A stretch of DNA of 64,000 bases, taken from positions 10,273,165 to 10,337,164 of the forward strand of contig JABAKD010000007.1 of the NCBI GenBank assembly GCA_012845835.1. Direction: 5' to 3'. Positions within the stretch are counted from its first letter, which is position 1. Each line of letters begins with the position of its first letter. The notes below the pieces were generated by a model. That model saw only the letters and a program-made list of their open reading frames with translations. It had not been told where the DNA came from and made no database searches. Of the stretch, positions 10,358 through 20,487 are shown piece by piece. The stretch is from Undaria pinnatifida (taxonomy: Eukaryota; Sar; Phaeophyceae; Laminariales; Alariaceae). Both the position numbers and the translations under genes were made by a program.

Positions 10358-13300
10358 CTGAGAGCTGAGGAGATGCGGCTCCGTACTTCACCCGAAGCTC
10401 GATTTTGAAGAATTGCCTTCTCCGCCTCATGAGCAATACCGTGGGCAGTTATTTATAGGTGTACAACTAGAAAAGTAGATTAGGGTGGGCAGATGTATTG
10501 GGTAGTTTCGTCAGTTCAGGATTCGGTCACTCAGAAATAGTTCGATCCACATAAGTGTTATCTATACCGTAGTACGCGTCCTCCTGTTGGCTGCCTGACG
10601 CAACACAGAAGTCACAGTGTACGCCTCGTGCGGACATATCCCACCCGCCAACAGGTCATGGGCCTCCGGTTCACGTAGGCACTGTAGAGCTGTGACGCCT
10701 GAAGCCTGAGCTGCTGCTTTCACTTTTGTGAGCTTCTACACAGAGTCGCCAAGATCACCGTCGGCTACATGGGGCTAATACCTCGATGAACGACACCCAC
10801 TATCTCTCAGAGCTCTAGAAGCATCGATCGTCATCTGGGGCTGGCTTTGCAAAGATAAAAAACAACAGCTTTAGCAGCAGATACCTGTTGCGAGCTTCTT
10901 ACCATTGCTGTACTAAGTCGTCGGTAAGCCGGACTGCTGCGCAAAGAGACACATATGTAATGACATGGTTTCAGTTTCGGAGGGTTAGGTCTGTGAAAAC
11001 GGATGGCTCCAACGTCACCCGCAAAATCATCGCCATGAACGTTCCTGGCGAAAGATCAAGCTGACCTGGGATATGGGTGGTGCTGGAGGATCGTGCCATG
11101 CAATGGCGGCGGCGCCGTGCCTGCTAAGGACACCAACAGGCGCTGCATACACGACAAAAACCCTCTGACCAATTTCGATGACTCCTTCCCGTTCCAAGAG
11201 CACCTGCATTCTGCGGACAACGGCAGTATTGGCTGGGATCGCCGGGACAATATCGTTGCGGGGAATCGCCGCCATCGTCAACAGCAGCGGCAACGACACC
11301 ACCATCGCCCTTTTACGTAATCGACCGGGTTTTCATAGCGGTCGTCTCAACGCGGGGTAGCCTGGAAAGCGGTTCATGGGATCGCTGCGAACAGCATCAT
11401 GCAGCCTTGCCAAAACGCCACCATTCGAAGTCTCAACAACAGTTATCGTCAAGAACTGCGGGGGCTTTCGGAATCACCATAACAGCAGCGTGTGGCCGCT
11501 GAAAGATATCGTTTGAGGCCGGGCCGCACCCGTATCAGCATCGTTTGGGACTGTCCTTAGAAAACGCCGTTTGGTCTGCTGGGACAACGCTTCTGGTATC
11601 AGAACATTATCGTTGCTTGGGACTGGATGAACAATATTGACGAGGTCGCACCACCATCGTCAGCATCTGGGCCACCGGGAGGACATCTTCACGGGGTCGC
11701 ACCAGCTTAATGTCACGATTTACCACGGCTTCTTGGTATAGGGCGGGCAGAGGTACGAAAGTTCGTCGGTTTGTTACATCTCTTGTCCAACGACCTGATC
11801 TTTGAAACATTGTCGTATGCCTTTGTTGCAGCAGAGCAACGCATTGTGCGCACAGTTACAAATTCAGACAAGTACATACATGCACCCAAGAAGGTATAAA
11901 CAGAGTAAGTACAGACGCAAGTTAGTACAGACAAATGACTTGGTACAGACGAACACACGGTGTGCGAGAATAAACGTTGTCAAGAAGACACCAAAACCGC
12001 AGCTATAACACGTACCTACTTCGAATAATTTCTGGTACAGTGTCCTGAGGCCTGGCTGTCTCATATAAACTTGCGGCAGGCCGTGCGCGCTCGAAGTCGG
12101 ACTACGTTGTCAGAAAAAGGGGGATTAATGCGTCATAAACTCCAATATCACAGCCTTGCTGGGGTGAGGGGTACAGGCAAGACAAAGCATGTGAATGTTG
12201 GTACCCAGCTTGCACGCCGGGATGAAAACTGCTAGCATCCAAAGGTTAATCGCGACCTTGTGCGTTGCGTTCGGACTTGCCAGTAGTTGTGGTTAATATC
12301 GAGCAAGCTTAACCAAGTTGATTATTATTCTCAAGTTGTCGACGCGTACCATGTATTAGGCATTGTCACTTCCATCGAGGGGTCGCGTTAACGATGGGTA
12401 TTTCATTACGTCACCAGTAGCCAGTGTGGCCTACCGAGCCGATGATGATATTATGCTAGGTAAGCGTACTACCCAGTCTACTTCCGAGCGTCTAGTCAAT
12501 GCTCAGAAGTACGAGGTAGCATGGGGCCCTATTGAATCATGGTATATGCATGGGCTCTGATCACTGGCAGGCACGACAGACAGCATTGTGCAGATTATCT
12601 ATGATATGACCACGTAATTTCCAGGTCCAACCGCGGTGTGGGCATTCTCAGATATAGGACTGTTGACAGCACGATAGTCAATATGCTGCGTGACCGGCAC
12701 TTGTTCGGCAGTCGGTAAGCAGCAGCACGTGATCTTAAGTAGGAGGGTAGACGCATGTTCCGAAAGCTTTCGACAAGATAGTCACAGTATGACAGAATAG
12801 CTAGCTTGCCACGGACCAATATGGACCTTTACGACCAACCATCAAGGAGCATGGTTGAGAATTTGTGTAACAACAATGGCCCGCGAGATACATCTAGCTG
12901 CAAAGCGTGTATCTTTCTGACAAGGTCCACGATGGCTGTACCCACGTCAATCACTGTTTCCTCATTCCCGTCGACTTTCGTGGGCTCTTATCTATTACCA
13001 GTATTCTTATTTTTGCCATCGGATAATATGCAGCATGAGGATCACTCACAAGTATTGTCAGAAATAGAAACACAACTGAGGAAAACCTAAACCAAACACC
13101 TTTGCACGAAGTCTAACTTCCGTCCGTACTTACCTCCGGCGTGGCGTCGATCTAACTCACCTGCCGCCCTTGATCATTGTGTCTTGTTCTACCCGTGTCC
13201 CGGAGAGCAACATCTAGTAGCTCCAACACACTGTGTCTTCTGGGCTGAACCAGTCGGACGTATCCCCGGCCAACAGGGTCCTTGCCTCCTACTGACTGTT

Positions 13301-13489
13301 TGGTGTACCTCAGATGCCGTAGCACACGCTTCAAGCGGATATGTCTCGCTAACGTGCTTGCTCACATCCATGCGTCCTGAATTCGTCCTAAATGACAGTG
13401 TCAACAGCTAACCGCTTCTTACCATTATCTATCCTATGAGCACCGCATCAAGCACGGGAGTGGGGGATGCGGGGGGTACTCATGTAGTG
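10358..13489. other. Three kilobases without a recognised gene
   Basis: The base composition is more even than in the flanks. Open frames are all short (the longest is about 95 codons, at 12806-13090 +) and none shows a known domain. 11090-11720 has repeated CACCATCG/CAGCATCG-type words. TGGTATCAGA at about 11597 resembles the start of an initiator-tRNA primer-binding site but has no LTR beside it. This may be old element sequence decayed beyond recognition. Confidence 0.4.
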
Positions 13490-13935
13490 CATAACTGATT
13501 GTAGTCTCAATACCGTATACCTTCGCATCCGGGATGGAGCACGTCGTGTTTTGCCAACCAGGTACACATTGCATGCACCAAGCGCGAATCGCCTTGGGGT
13601 TTTCGACGAGTCACGTGAAGGTGAGCTGCATCCCTGCAAAAAACACTTGAGAGGAGAACGTCGGGAATCTTGTGCGTACTTTCTTGCTTATGGGTGACGA
13701 TTGATGCCTTCATCTGGTTTACCGTGTTGCCACTTCCAGAGACCGCAATGAATATTATTTGTAACTGCCTCATGGGTACTTGCCATGTGCATACTGTGCG
13801 ATACGGGTATCCCCACTGCACGAGGCCAATGTTCTCCATCCCGCACACCATCATCTAACTCGACCACCATCATCGTGTCGACAAAAGCCCTACCTGTGCG
13901 TTTATTACCTAGCTCACATAATAAGTAGCTCTTCC
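13490..13935 (-). repeat. Family D dispersed repeat, copy 2
   Basis: Reverse orientation. It contains CTTCGCATCCGGGATGGAGC, ACCAAGCGCGAATCGCC and CCTCATGGGTACTTGCCATG, matching the reverse complement of 7740-8060 throughout. Confidence 0.65.
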
Positions 13936-14044
13936 ACGGCGTCGCTGCCAGCCGACGCCAACCCAAGGGGGAGGCGGGTACCGTGCGCGCCCAGGGGGAA
14001 CAAGGTGTATCCTCGGCGGGGGTGTGTGCCCATATAATGATTGC

Positions 14045-14514
14045 TCGAATTGTTCAGACATTAGGCCCCCGCACCCCTACAATGTCGGTAAGGAGCACGT
14101 CAGCTTTCCGGCGACCAGGCCGACATTGTTAGCACCAAGCGCGAAGCGCTGTGATGTGTTCCGGGTTTCGAATGAACGGTGAGCTGTGTCGCAAGAGCCA
14201 CGTTTAAGGCGGATTCCGGGCTCCTGCGCGCAGGAGGGGGGGGAGGGGGGGGCTATCCCGCCTGGGGGGTCATATTATCACGGGGGTGGGGGAGAAGGGG
14301 GGGTATATTATGTGCGTTGGGGGGGGGGGGGGTCTCAAGGGAGGTTGGGGGTGTATCTCATCATGTGTGGCTGAAACGCTTAGACGATAGACCCTCGCAT
14401 CCCTACAATACTGGAACAGAGAACGTCGGGTTTGTACCAACCAGACACACATTTCTTGCGCCAAGAACGAAGCACCGTGACAAAGGGAGGGGTGGGGTGC
14501 ACTCACGTCCTTCA
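14045..14514 (-). repeat. Two truncated family D repeats flanking a G-rich stretch
   Basis: 14045-14195 and 14366-14514 each carry the end of family D (CATCCCTACAATACTGGAAC, ACCAAGCGCGAAGCGC). Between them 14228-14350 is extremely G-rich (runs up to 14 G). The copies stand head to tail with 13490-13935 and 14515-14965, suggesting local tandem duplication followed by expansion of the G-rich part. Confidence 0.55.
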
Positions 14515-14965
14515 GAAGTATAGTCTAAGGCCATTAACCCTCGCATCCCTACGATACCGAGGCGGAGCACGTCGGGTTTTTACAAACCGGGCAGACACTG
14601 CGTGGACCAAGCGCAAAGCGCCGTGAGGTGTTCGGCGAGTCGCCTGAAGGCTGAGCTGCATCCCTTGCAGGAACCTTTTGAGAGAAGGACTTCCGGAACT
14701 TGTTTCGCATTTGCTAGATATTGATGACAGCTTCGAATGAACCTATTGGTTTCTCGTGTGGCTACTTCCATAGACAGCAATGGTAATACCATGAAACTGC
14801 CTCCTGGGTGCCTTACCATACATGCGCACTACGCGATATTACCCCTATGGCGCAGGGGTAAGGTTATCCACTTCGCACAATATGATCTAACTCGACCACC
14901 ATCTCGGTCACTGCCAAAACATAAAAACTAGAGCAAACGGGACGGTGCCATAGCGGTCTAGCTCA
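14515..14965 (-). repeat. Family D dispersed repeat, copy 3
   Basis: A near full-length reverse copy: CCCTCGCATCCCTACGATAC .. GACCAAGCGCAAAGCGCCG .. CTGCATCCCTTGCAGGAACC .. TTAGCTCACG-like end. Confidence 0.65.
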
Positions 14966-15004
14966 CGTAGGGAAAGTCGTGTTTTACGGCATCGATGCCA
15001 ACCG

Positions 15005-15975
15005 ACATCAACCCTTCGCGATTTTGACCATTGACCTAGCATCCCTTTCGAGACGGAGCACCGGTCTTACTCCTAATAGAGACACCTCAAATATTCAGGC
15101 GCTCATTACCTTTTTCAAAATATTACATGAAAATATTTGCTTATCCTATCCCCTCCCTGTTTCGCCGTCTGTGGCCACCACTTGTCTCCTAGGGTAGCGA
15201 TCGTTTTCTCGCTACTCTCTAGCCTTCCAAACTCTTCCATGTCACATCCGCCAATTTCCCATCTCCCCTTCTAACACATCCCTTTTTTCCTTGTATATTT
15301 CACATGCTCCTACTATGTGAGTCCTACTCTCTATTGCTGCGCCACACGGGCACATATGTGCACCCACGCCCTCCTCCTCCCGACTACTGGTCTATCTCTT
15401 TCCTCTTTCTGGTAGGTCCAGGTCCCCTACACGAAATGGCAGTTTCAGCGTTTTCGCTTAGTCCATTGGGCCGTGCGAATACCTTCTATTTCCAATATCT
15501 TTCCTTAACCTCCCGTATATATCCAAGTGTTTCTCCTCTTTCACCTCATTTCTTAACGCTAGCCATCGCTTCTATCCCTTCTTTTGCTTCTGTCTTGACC
15601 CGTCAAATTCTCCACGGACAGTACCTCGTCTTGACTTCCTCCTAAATCCTTCCACGGTTCCTCGACTACGTTATCCCCTATCTTATTCCAGATCGCCCTT
15701 TTGTTACTTTCTCTATAGAGCCCTATCAGATATGGCTGGCAGTCTCTTGTCTGGAATATCCCTTACTTTATATTGCTATTTCAACTTCCTCACTTCTATT
15801 TGTTTCAATTGGGCACATTCCTAGTTCTGCTCTTAATACAATAGGAATAATCGTCGTACTTGAGCATCCCAGTATATCTTTTGCTGCTGTCACCTGCAAT
15901 GTTTCCAGTTGTTTAACGAACTTCGCGTTCCTTTCCCATACTTCTCCTGCATACCCTAGCTTTATTTAGTGCAAT
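15005..15975 (-). pseudogene. LINE-type (non-LTR) reverse-transcriptase C-terminal relic
   Basis: On the minus strand from about 15960: YAGEVWERNAKFVKQLETLQ, then AAKDILGCSS, VLRAELGMCPIETNR, then after stops and shifts THIVGACEIYKEKRDVLEGE (about 15.3 kb) and [28 protein letters not shown] (about 15.15-15.25 kb). This order (Y-G-x-E-x-W, L-E-x-x-Q..A-A-K-x-I-L-G, L-x-A-E-L-G..P, then C-x-x-Y-x-x-x-R) is the tail of many LINE polyproteins. Stops lie inside it, so it is dead. A 3' fragment of the same element is at 32595-32955. Confidence 0.65.
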
Positions 15976-16237
15976 CACCTTCATCGGAATACATATTATA
16001 ATCCTAGTGTCAAGGTGCGAGTCTGTCAGGATCGCATCCATCTTGCCCTACATGTGTTTTACCCTGTTCCTGTTACGTTCGCTGTGTGTGCACCCCAAGA
16101 GCAGTCACTTGAGATCGGGGAGGCCTCCGGATTCTCCGAGCCTCAAGGCTAACCCCGGTCTCGCGCGACTGTCTGCGGCCACAGAACGCTTGACCTGGGC
16201 GGGAGAGGGGATTATGTCATTTTTTACCTGAGTCATT
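15976..16237. other. No recognised gene
   Basis: Probable upstream remainder of the LINE relic followed by GC-rich sequence. A + frame (16007-16231) is open but unrecognised. Confidence 0.35.
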
Positions 16238-16479
16238 CTACGGTAGCCCCCCCCATCTTTTCTTTAACGAAATAGCCGGTTTCAAAACCAGCTCCCGGTC
16301 GTATCTCCTAAAATACGGTGTCCCTCGACACCCTCCCCGACATCCTCGATCGATAGGCCTTTGCACACTAGCAAATATGTGGATAACGTTATTTCTATAG
16401 TCTAGCATCCTACCTTGTGTCGAGCAGCCATGAAACGACCGCTACAGAGATCGCTGGTTTTAGCGGGGGGCTATCGTAG
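16238..16479. mobile_element. Family F inverted-repeat element, copy 2
   Basis: Ends CTACGGTAGCCCCCCCC and GGGGGGCTATCGTAG. The interior reads opposite to copy 1 (TTTCAAAACCAGCTCCCGG, GAGCAGCCATGAAACGACC), so it is inserted in the other orientation. Confidence 0.6.
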
Positions 16480-16653
16480 AATAAGTCTCCTGTTTGGCCC
16501 AACCTTGCACGAACTATTGTTGTTTTCGTTTGCCGCCCGCCAACAGATGTACCAGGTAGGACCTTCCGACGCGGATTTTGCTTTTCCTGGATGAGCAAGA
16601 AGCAGACCACATCCATCGATAGTCGGTGCCTGGGACCAAAACGTGTGACGCGT

Positions 16654-16914
16654 GCTACAATAGAATACAGGTATAACATTTTGGCTGAAACAGGTATAAC
16701 ATTTTGGCTGAACCGGTGTCTGAGTGACGGGGGCTTCTTGACCCAAATTCGTCCGAATTTCAGTATTTGCTTCGGAATATATATCGTCGTGTACCTATGC
16801 CATCGAAGAAGCACTTCTCATTTTCTCCAAATTAGTTTTCGGGTGAGGTATAGACCTCTTCAAGTGAGGAGTAGTATTAGAGAAAAAAATGTACCTGGTA
16901 CACTTCTACCGTAG
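16654..16914. mobile_element. Family E inverted-repeat element, copy 3
   Basis: Begins GTGCTACAATAGAATACAGG and ends CACTTCTACCGTAGCGTGCG. It includes the TATGCCATCGAAGAAGCAC and GTGAGGAGTAGTATTAGAGA segments shared with copy 4 at 35.4 kb. A short internal duplication (AGGTATAACATTTTGGCTGA twice) lies near the left end. Confidence 0.55.
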
Positions 16915-18690
16915 CGTGCGTCGTAGGTTCCTTGCACCATGTGAAGTGTGTAGTGGTCATCTCCAGGCCTCGAGACCGTAAGCTGGATACAGACGCGGTT
17001 CGAAAGTATCGGTGCTGGACTGCGCCGTAGATGTATTAGTTTCGCTTTCCCAATGTACAGAGCACCAGCTTCAACGGGAAGAGGTACTCTCCACGGCCTG
17101 TTGTACTCGCCGACAGTCCGTCCTACCAAGCGTTTCTTGTGGGTGTTCCCTGCAATGTTCCCCGACACCTATGGTGGTACGCCAGGTACAACTTGAATAC
17201 AAAATAAACCGATGATAAGTAACAAACCGAGTTTCGCCGCATATTGTACTTCTCCACATCTACAATACAATATTCCGTAAGGTCGTGCGTAGTGACAGCA
17301 AAGCAAGTAGACAAGAAGAGTGGACTGCAACTCCATGTTGGAATAATCTCCGTTGATGAAAGTTCAGCGGCTAGAAGAACTTGATACTGAAAAGAAAAAA
17401 ACACAACTGGTGCGACATATTTAGACGTATGACCAGCGACAGTATGGATGTAGTCCTGTCACTCATATAACGAAATTACGAAACGATTAACATATATTGT
17501 CGTGTCGATGAACAGCAGCAATATGGATGGGATCGTATCACGAAAAAAAAATCGTGTTGTAGGTATCAGCGAGAAGTTATCTAGAAAAGAAGCACAAACC
17601 AGTCTACTATGCGTTCAACACGCCCCTTGATTTGATACCTAGAGTAAAAAGAGACAGAAAAATAAGCAACTCTGTGGACGACCGCCCAGTACAGTGAAAA
17701 TGCGTACTATTCAGTGTTGGTTCGGTAAAATGTAGTAACTAGAAAGTTAACATACTACAAACAAGTAGCACAAATCACAAGCAACACAGTGCTCAGTACT
17801 ATCATGGTGTCGTATTATTACTCTAGTCGATGAACACCAGGTTTCATATCAAGATGAAAGGTGTAAGGGGCATACGTGCGAGACGTAGATTCAGGGCATT
17901 TGATTGGGAAGAACCTTCTCTGTGGTTCACGTATGTACCCATATACGTAAGTTGAATAAAATACGTACGCGGTACACGTAGCAGCCGACCAGTTGAAGTT
18001 ATGCATACATAGAGTCGTCCCAAGGTAAAGGCTGTACTTTTTGGGGCAACCGCTTCTGGTTGGTTGACCTCCTGAAGAGTGAAACTATCCGTCAGTGTGA
18101 CAATTTTACGCGCATACCTGTTTAAGAAAAGGGCATAGAACTGTTGGTCGGTTTGCGCGAACGAACATGTTCGAGGCCAAGCTTCGGCTGGCGTATTGAG
18201 CTCCTGGCGTTAGGAGCCCAGAAACTTCCGCTGCACCCTTACAGTGGGATGATTCCATACCTCATACGTGGCAGCGAGCCAGTTGAAGTGGACATATGAA
18301 TATGCATGCGTGGTACTGGTCAGTAGAGATAACACGTACTTGTTGGGGTGATCCGAAGGACCTTCCAAGATACTCCGGAGTACATTGATACAAGCTGAAG
18401 TAACGTTCCATGCATGTTGTAAGCTTTGGTGACGAGAAACATCCTACGTCAACAACTCCGTCAAAATTGCCACAACCACCGGTGTAATTAGATCAGCAAT
18501 TAAAACATGTCCACGGGACAGCAAGGTGTCTTCTTTTCTAATTACACCAGAAAATAAAATATGACCACGGGACAAGAATGTGTCTTCTTTTCTTTCCTCG
18601 GAGTACCTTGATCTCCATCGTGAAACCAACACTTATCCGCGGTCCGCGCCGGATCCATACACTAGGGTATGACATCTGATTGATGAGTCC
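16915..18690. other. No recognised gene; possible 5' remainder of the Ty3/gypsy relic
   Basis: Lower GC than its neighbours, with only short frames. Its position upstream of the RT motif at 18727 on the same strand is where the rest of gag-pol would lie. A short inverted motif (CACGGGACA..GTGTCTTCTTTTCT) occurs twice at 18510-18595. Confidence 0.35.
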
Positions 18691-19290
18691 AGCTTGACAG
18701 TTTGCTCTCGCTTACACCCTGTGACGTACGTCGACGATACACTACTATCGAGCACACACACCACATAACGACAAATACAAGGTGCGCTCAAGATCAATAC
18801 CTACACTCCAAGGGAACTACGTCTCGACTAGCGCCGGGTTCTACCTCATGCCATAGTCACGCAATGATAATAGGTTGTTAGCCATCGATTACACCACCTG
18901 GCGCACGACAAGAAGAAACGGAAACTTAGGTCTGAGCAACAATTCAACCATTCTGATCACCATCAAAAGGACACATACAGCCGGGACTGCAATACGAGTA
19001 CGGGTCACGAGGATCTGGGAACGGAACAATGAGAAACTCGAGCATGTGACGGTAAATTATGGACTCCACCCTACATCATTTGATCCTTATACGAGGGATC
19101 CCGAAGTTCGACAGCAAACCGAGCCATTTTCAGGGCTTGAAACGCTTCACACGAGATATGCTCCAGTTTTGCTCGATCGGGAATGTTTGAAGATTTACAT
19201 GGCCATAAAAGGCCTCAAGAAATTTACACACCGCTACTACGTCGAAGCACCACGAATACCTCGGTGCACAGCGAACGTGGAGACGCTGAC
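18691..19290 (+). pseudogene. Decayed Ty3/gypsy-type reverse transcriptase / RNase H
   Basis: At 18724-18753 the frame reads TYVDDTLLSS, the Y-V-D-D catalytic box of reverse transcriptase. About 443 bp (some 148 codons) further on, DRECLKIYMAIKGLKKF (from about 19174) matches the E-C-L-A-I-x-x-A-x-K-K-F motif of Ty3/gypsy RNase H. That spacing is about right for this class. A stop follows shortly after the YVDD box and the two motifs are in different frames. The correct spacing of two independent motifs is the main evidence. Confidence 0.55.
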
Positions 19291-19539
19291 GGGGGCGATG
19301 TATCGTCTTGGCAGCATACGAACTGACAGTCCCAGTGGATACTACATGCCGTGCAACTGTCGAACAGCAGCATCAAGACTCATATCGAAGGTGCAGCAGT
19401 AACAACATCTCCAACCCGACAGAGCTTGCGAAATGGATCATACAACCGCGGCGCCATTCAGAGTTCTGTTCGAAATAACAGAACTAGCCGGCAGGAAGCC
19501 TTAAGGCCAAGTTCTAGTCCAAGATCGGAAAAATAGCAA

Positions 19540-19570
<31 letters not shown>

Positions 19571-20424
19571 TGGAGAGCGCTACTCGTCAAGCATGAAAAC
19601 AATTTACTCCACACAGCGCCGTCGAGCGCTGATGAGGAACTAGACCCACCCCTCCAGGTACCCAGGTGGGATCGGCAAGTGACACGACATCTCAACCCCT
19701 TTTACCACTGCAAAAAAAGTCCTACACTAATAACATGTAGTTTTTTTACCCAAAAACGAGGGAGCAGTTGTACAGGCGTTGAAGGGTCTTACGATATGAC
19801 CGTGGGTAGGGGATAGGGGATATATGTCCCCTCGCCCCCCCCCCCCCCCTCCTCCGACATGCCACACCCTGGGCAGTGTCCCTCCATCACCACGAAATGG
19901 CCCAATTTGGGATCGGGCAGCGACATGGCACTCTTAAGACTTTCTGCGACCTACTGGAGCAGGGGACAAGGGATACATATCCCCTTACCCCCCCCCCATC
20001 CGACACGGGAAATATTCGGCGGCCTCACTTCCCTTTTTTGTCGGCACCATCACCACCTGTTACCCAGTTGGGGTCGGGCAGCGACATGGCACCTTTAAGG
20101 GGCCCAGCCACCTGGAATGTTAGAAAGATAACATGAAAACAATAGTAACGATGCGGGGAAGGGGAGGGGAGGGGAGGGGAGGGAAGGGGTAGGGCAAAGG
20201 AAGGGGGGAGTATGGAGTACGGCAAGGGAGAGGGGTGGTGCAAGGGCGAGTAAAGGGAAAGGACGAGGGAGGCACGAGGAGGCCGAAGGGAGGGGGGTGG
20301 GGGCGCTGGGGTGGGGGAGGAAGGGTTACTCGCAATTCGGTCGTGGCCGGGGGGGGGGGTGTACTCGATATTCACCGGGTTGGGGGGGGTGGGGGGGTTA
20401 GACAAGGGTGGGGGTGTACGCGGG
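19291..20424. repeat. Low-complexity G/C-rich stretch
   Basis: Includes a run of 28 G (19543-19570), C runs near 19835 and 19988, and GGGGA-type repeats (20154-20345). The unit GTGTCCCTCC../GATCGGGCAGCGACATGGCA is imperfectly repeated at 19910-19930 and 20070-20090. No gene recognised; it lies just 3' of the transporter gene's predicted stop. Confidence 0.6.
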
Positions 20425-20487
20425 CTACTCGAGATTCGTCGGGAAGGGCGGGGGAGGAGGGGGGTTCCTGGCGATGGAAGGCAAAGC
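20425..20487 (-). CDS. Transporter exon 10 (tentative terminal exon)
   Basis: After a 67-nt intron ending TTCACTTATAG the in-phase frame gives [20 protein letters not shown] and a stop. It is proline-rich and has no family match; the intron is far shorter than the others. The real last exon may lie elsewhere or the frame of exon 9 may continue. Confidence 0.4.
   Translation of the reverse strand, partial: ALPSIARNPPPPPPFPTNLE

Noticed and set aside
11590-11610. Retrotransposon primer-binding site (TGGTATCAGA)
   Set aside because: A ten-base match only, with no LTR upstream and no polypurine tract or second LTR in range.
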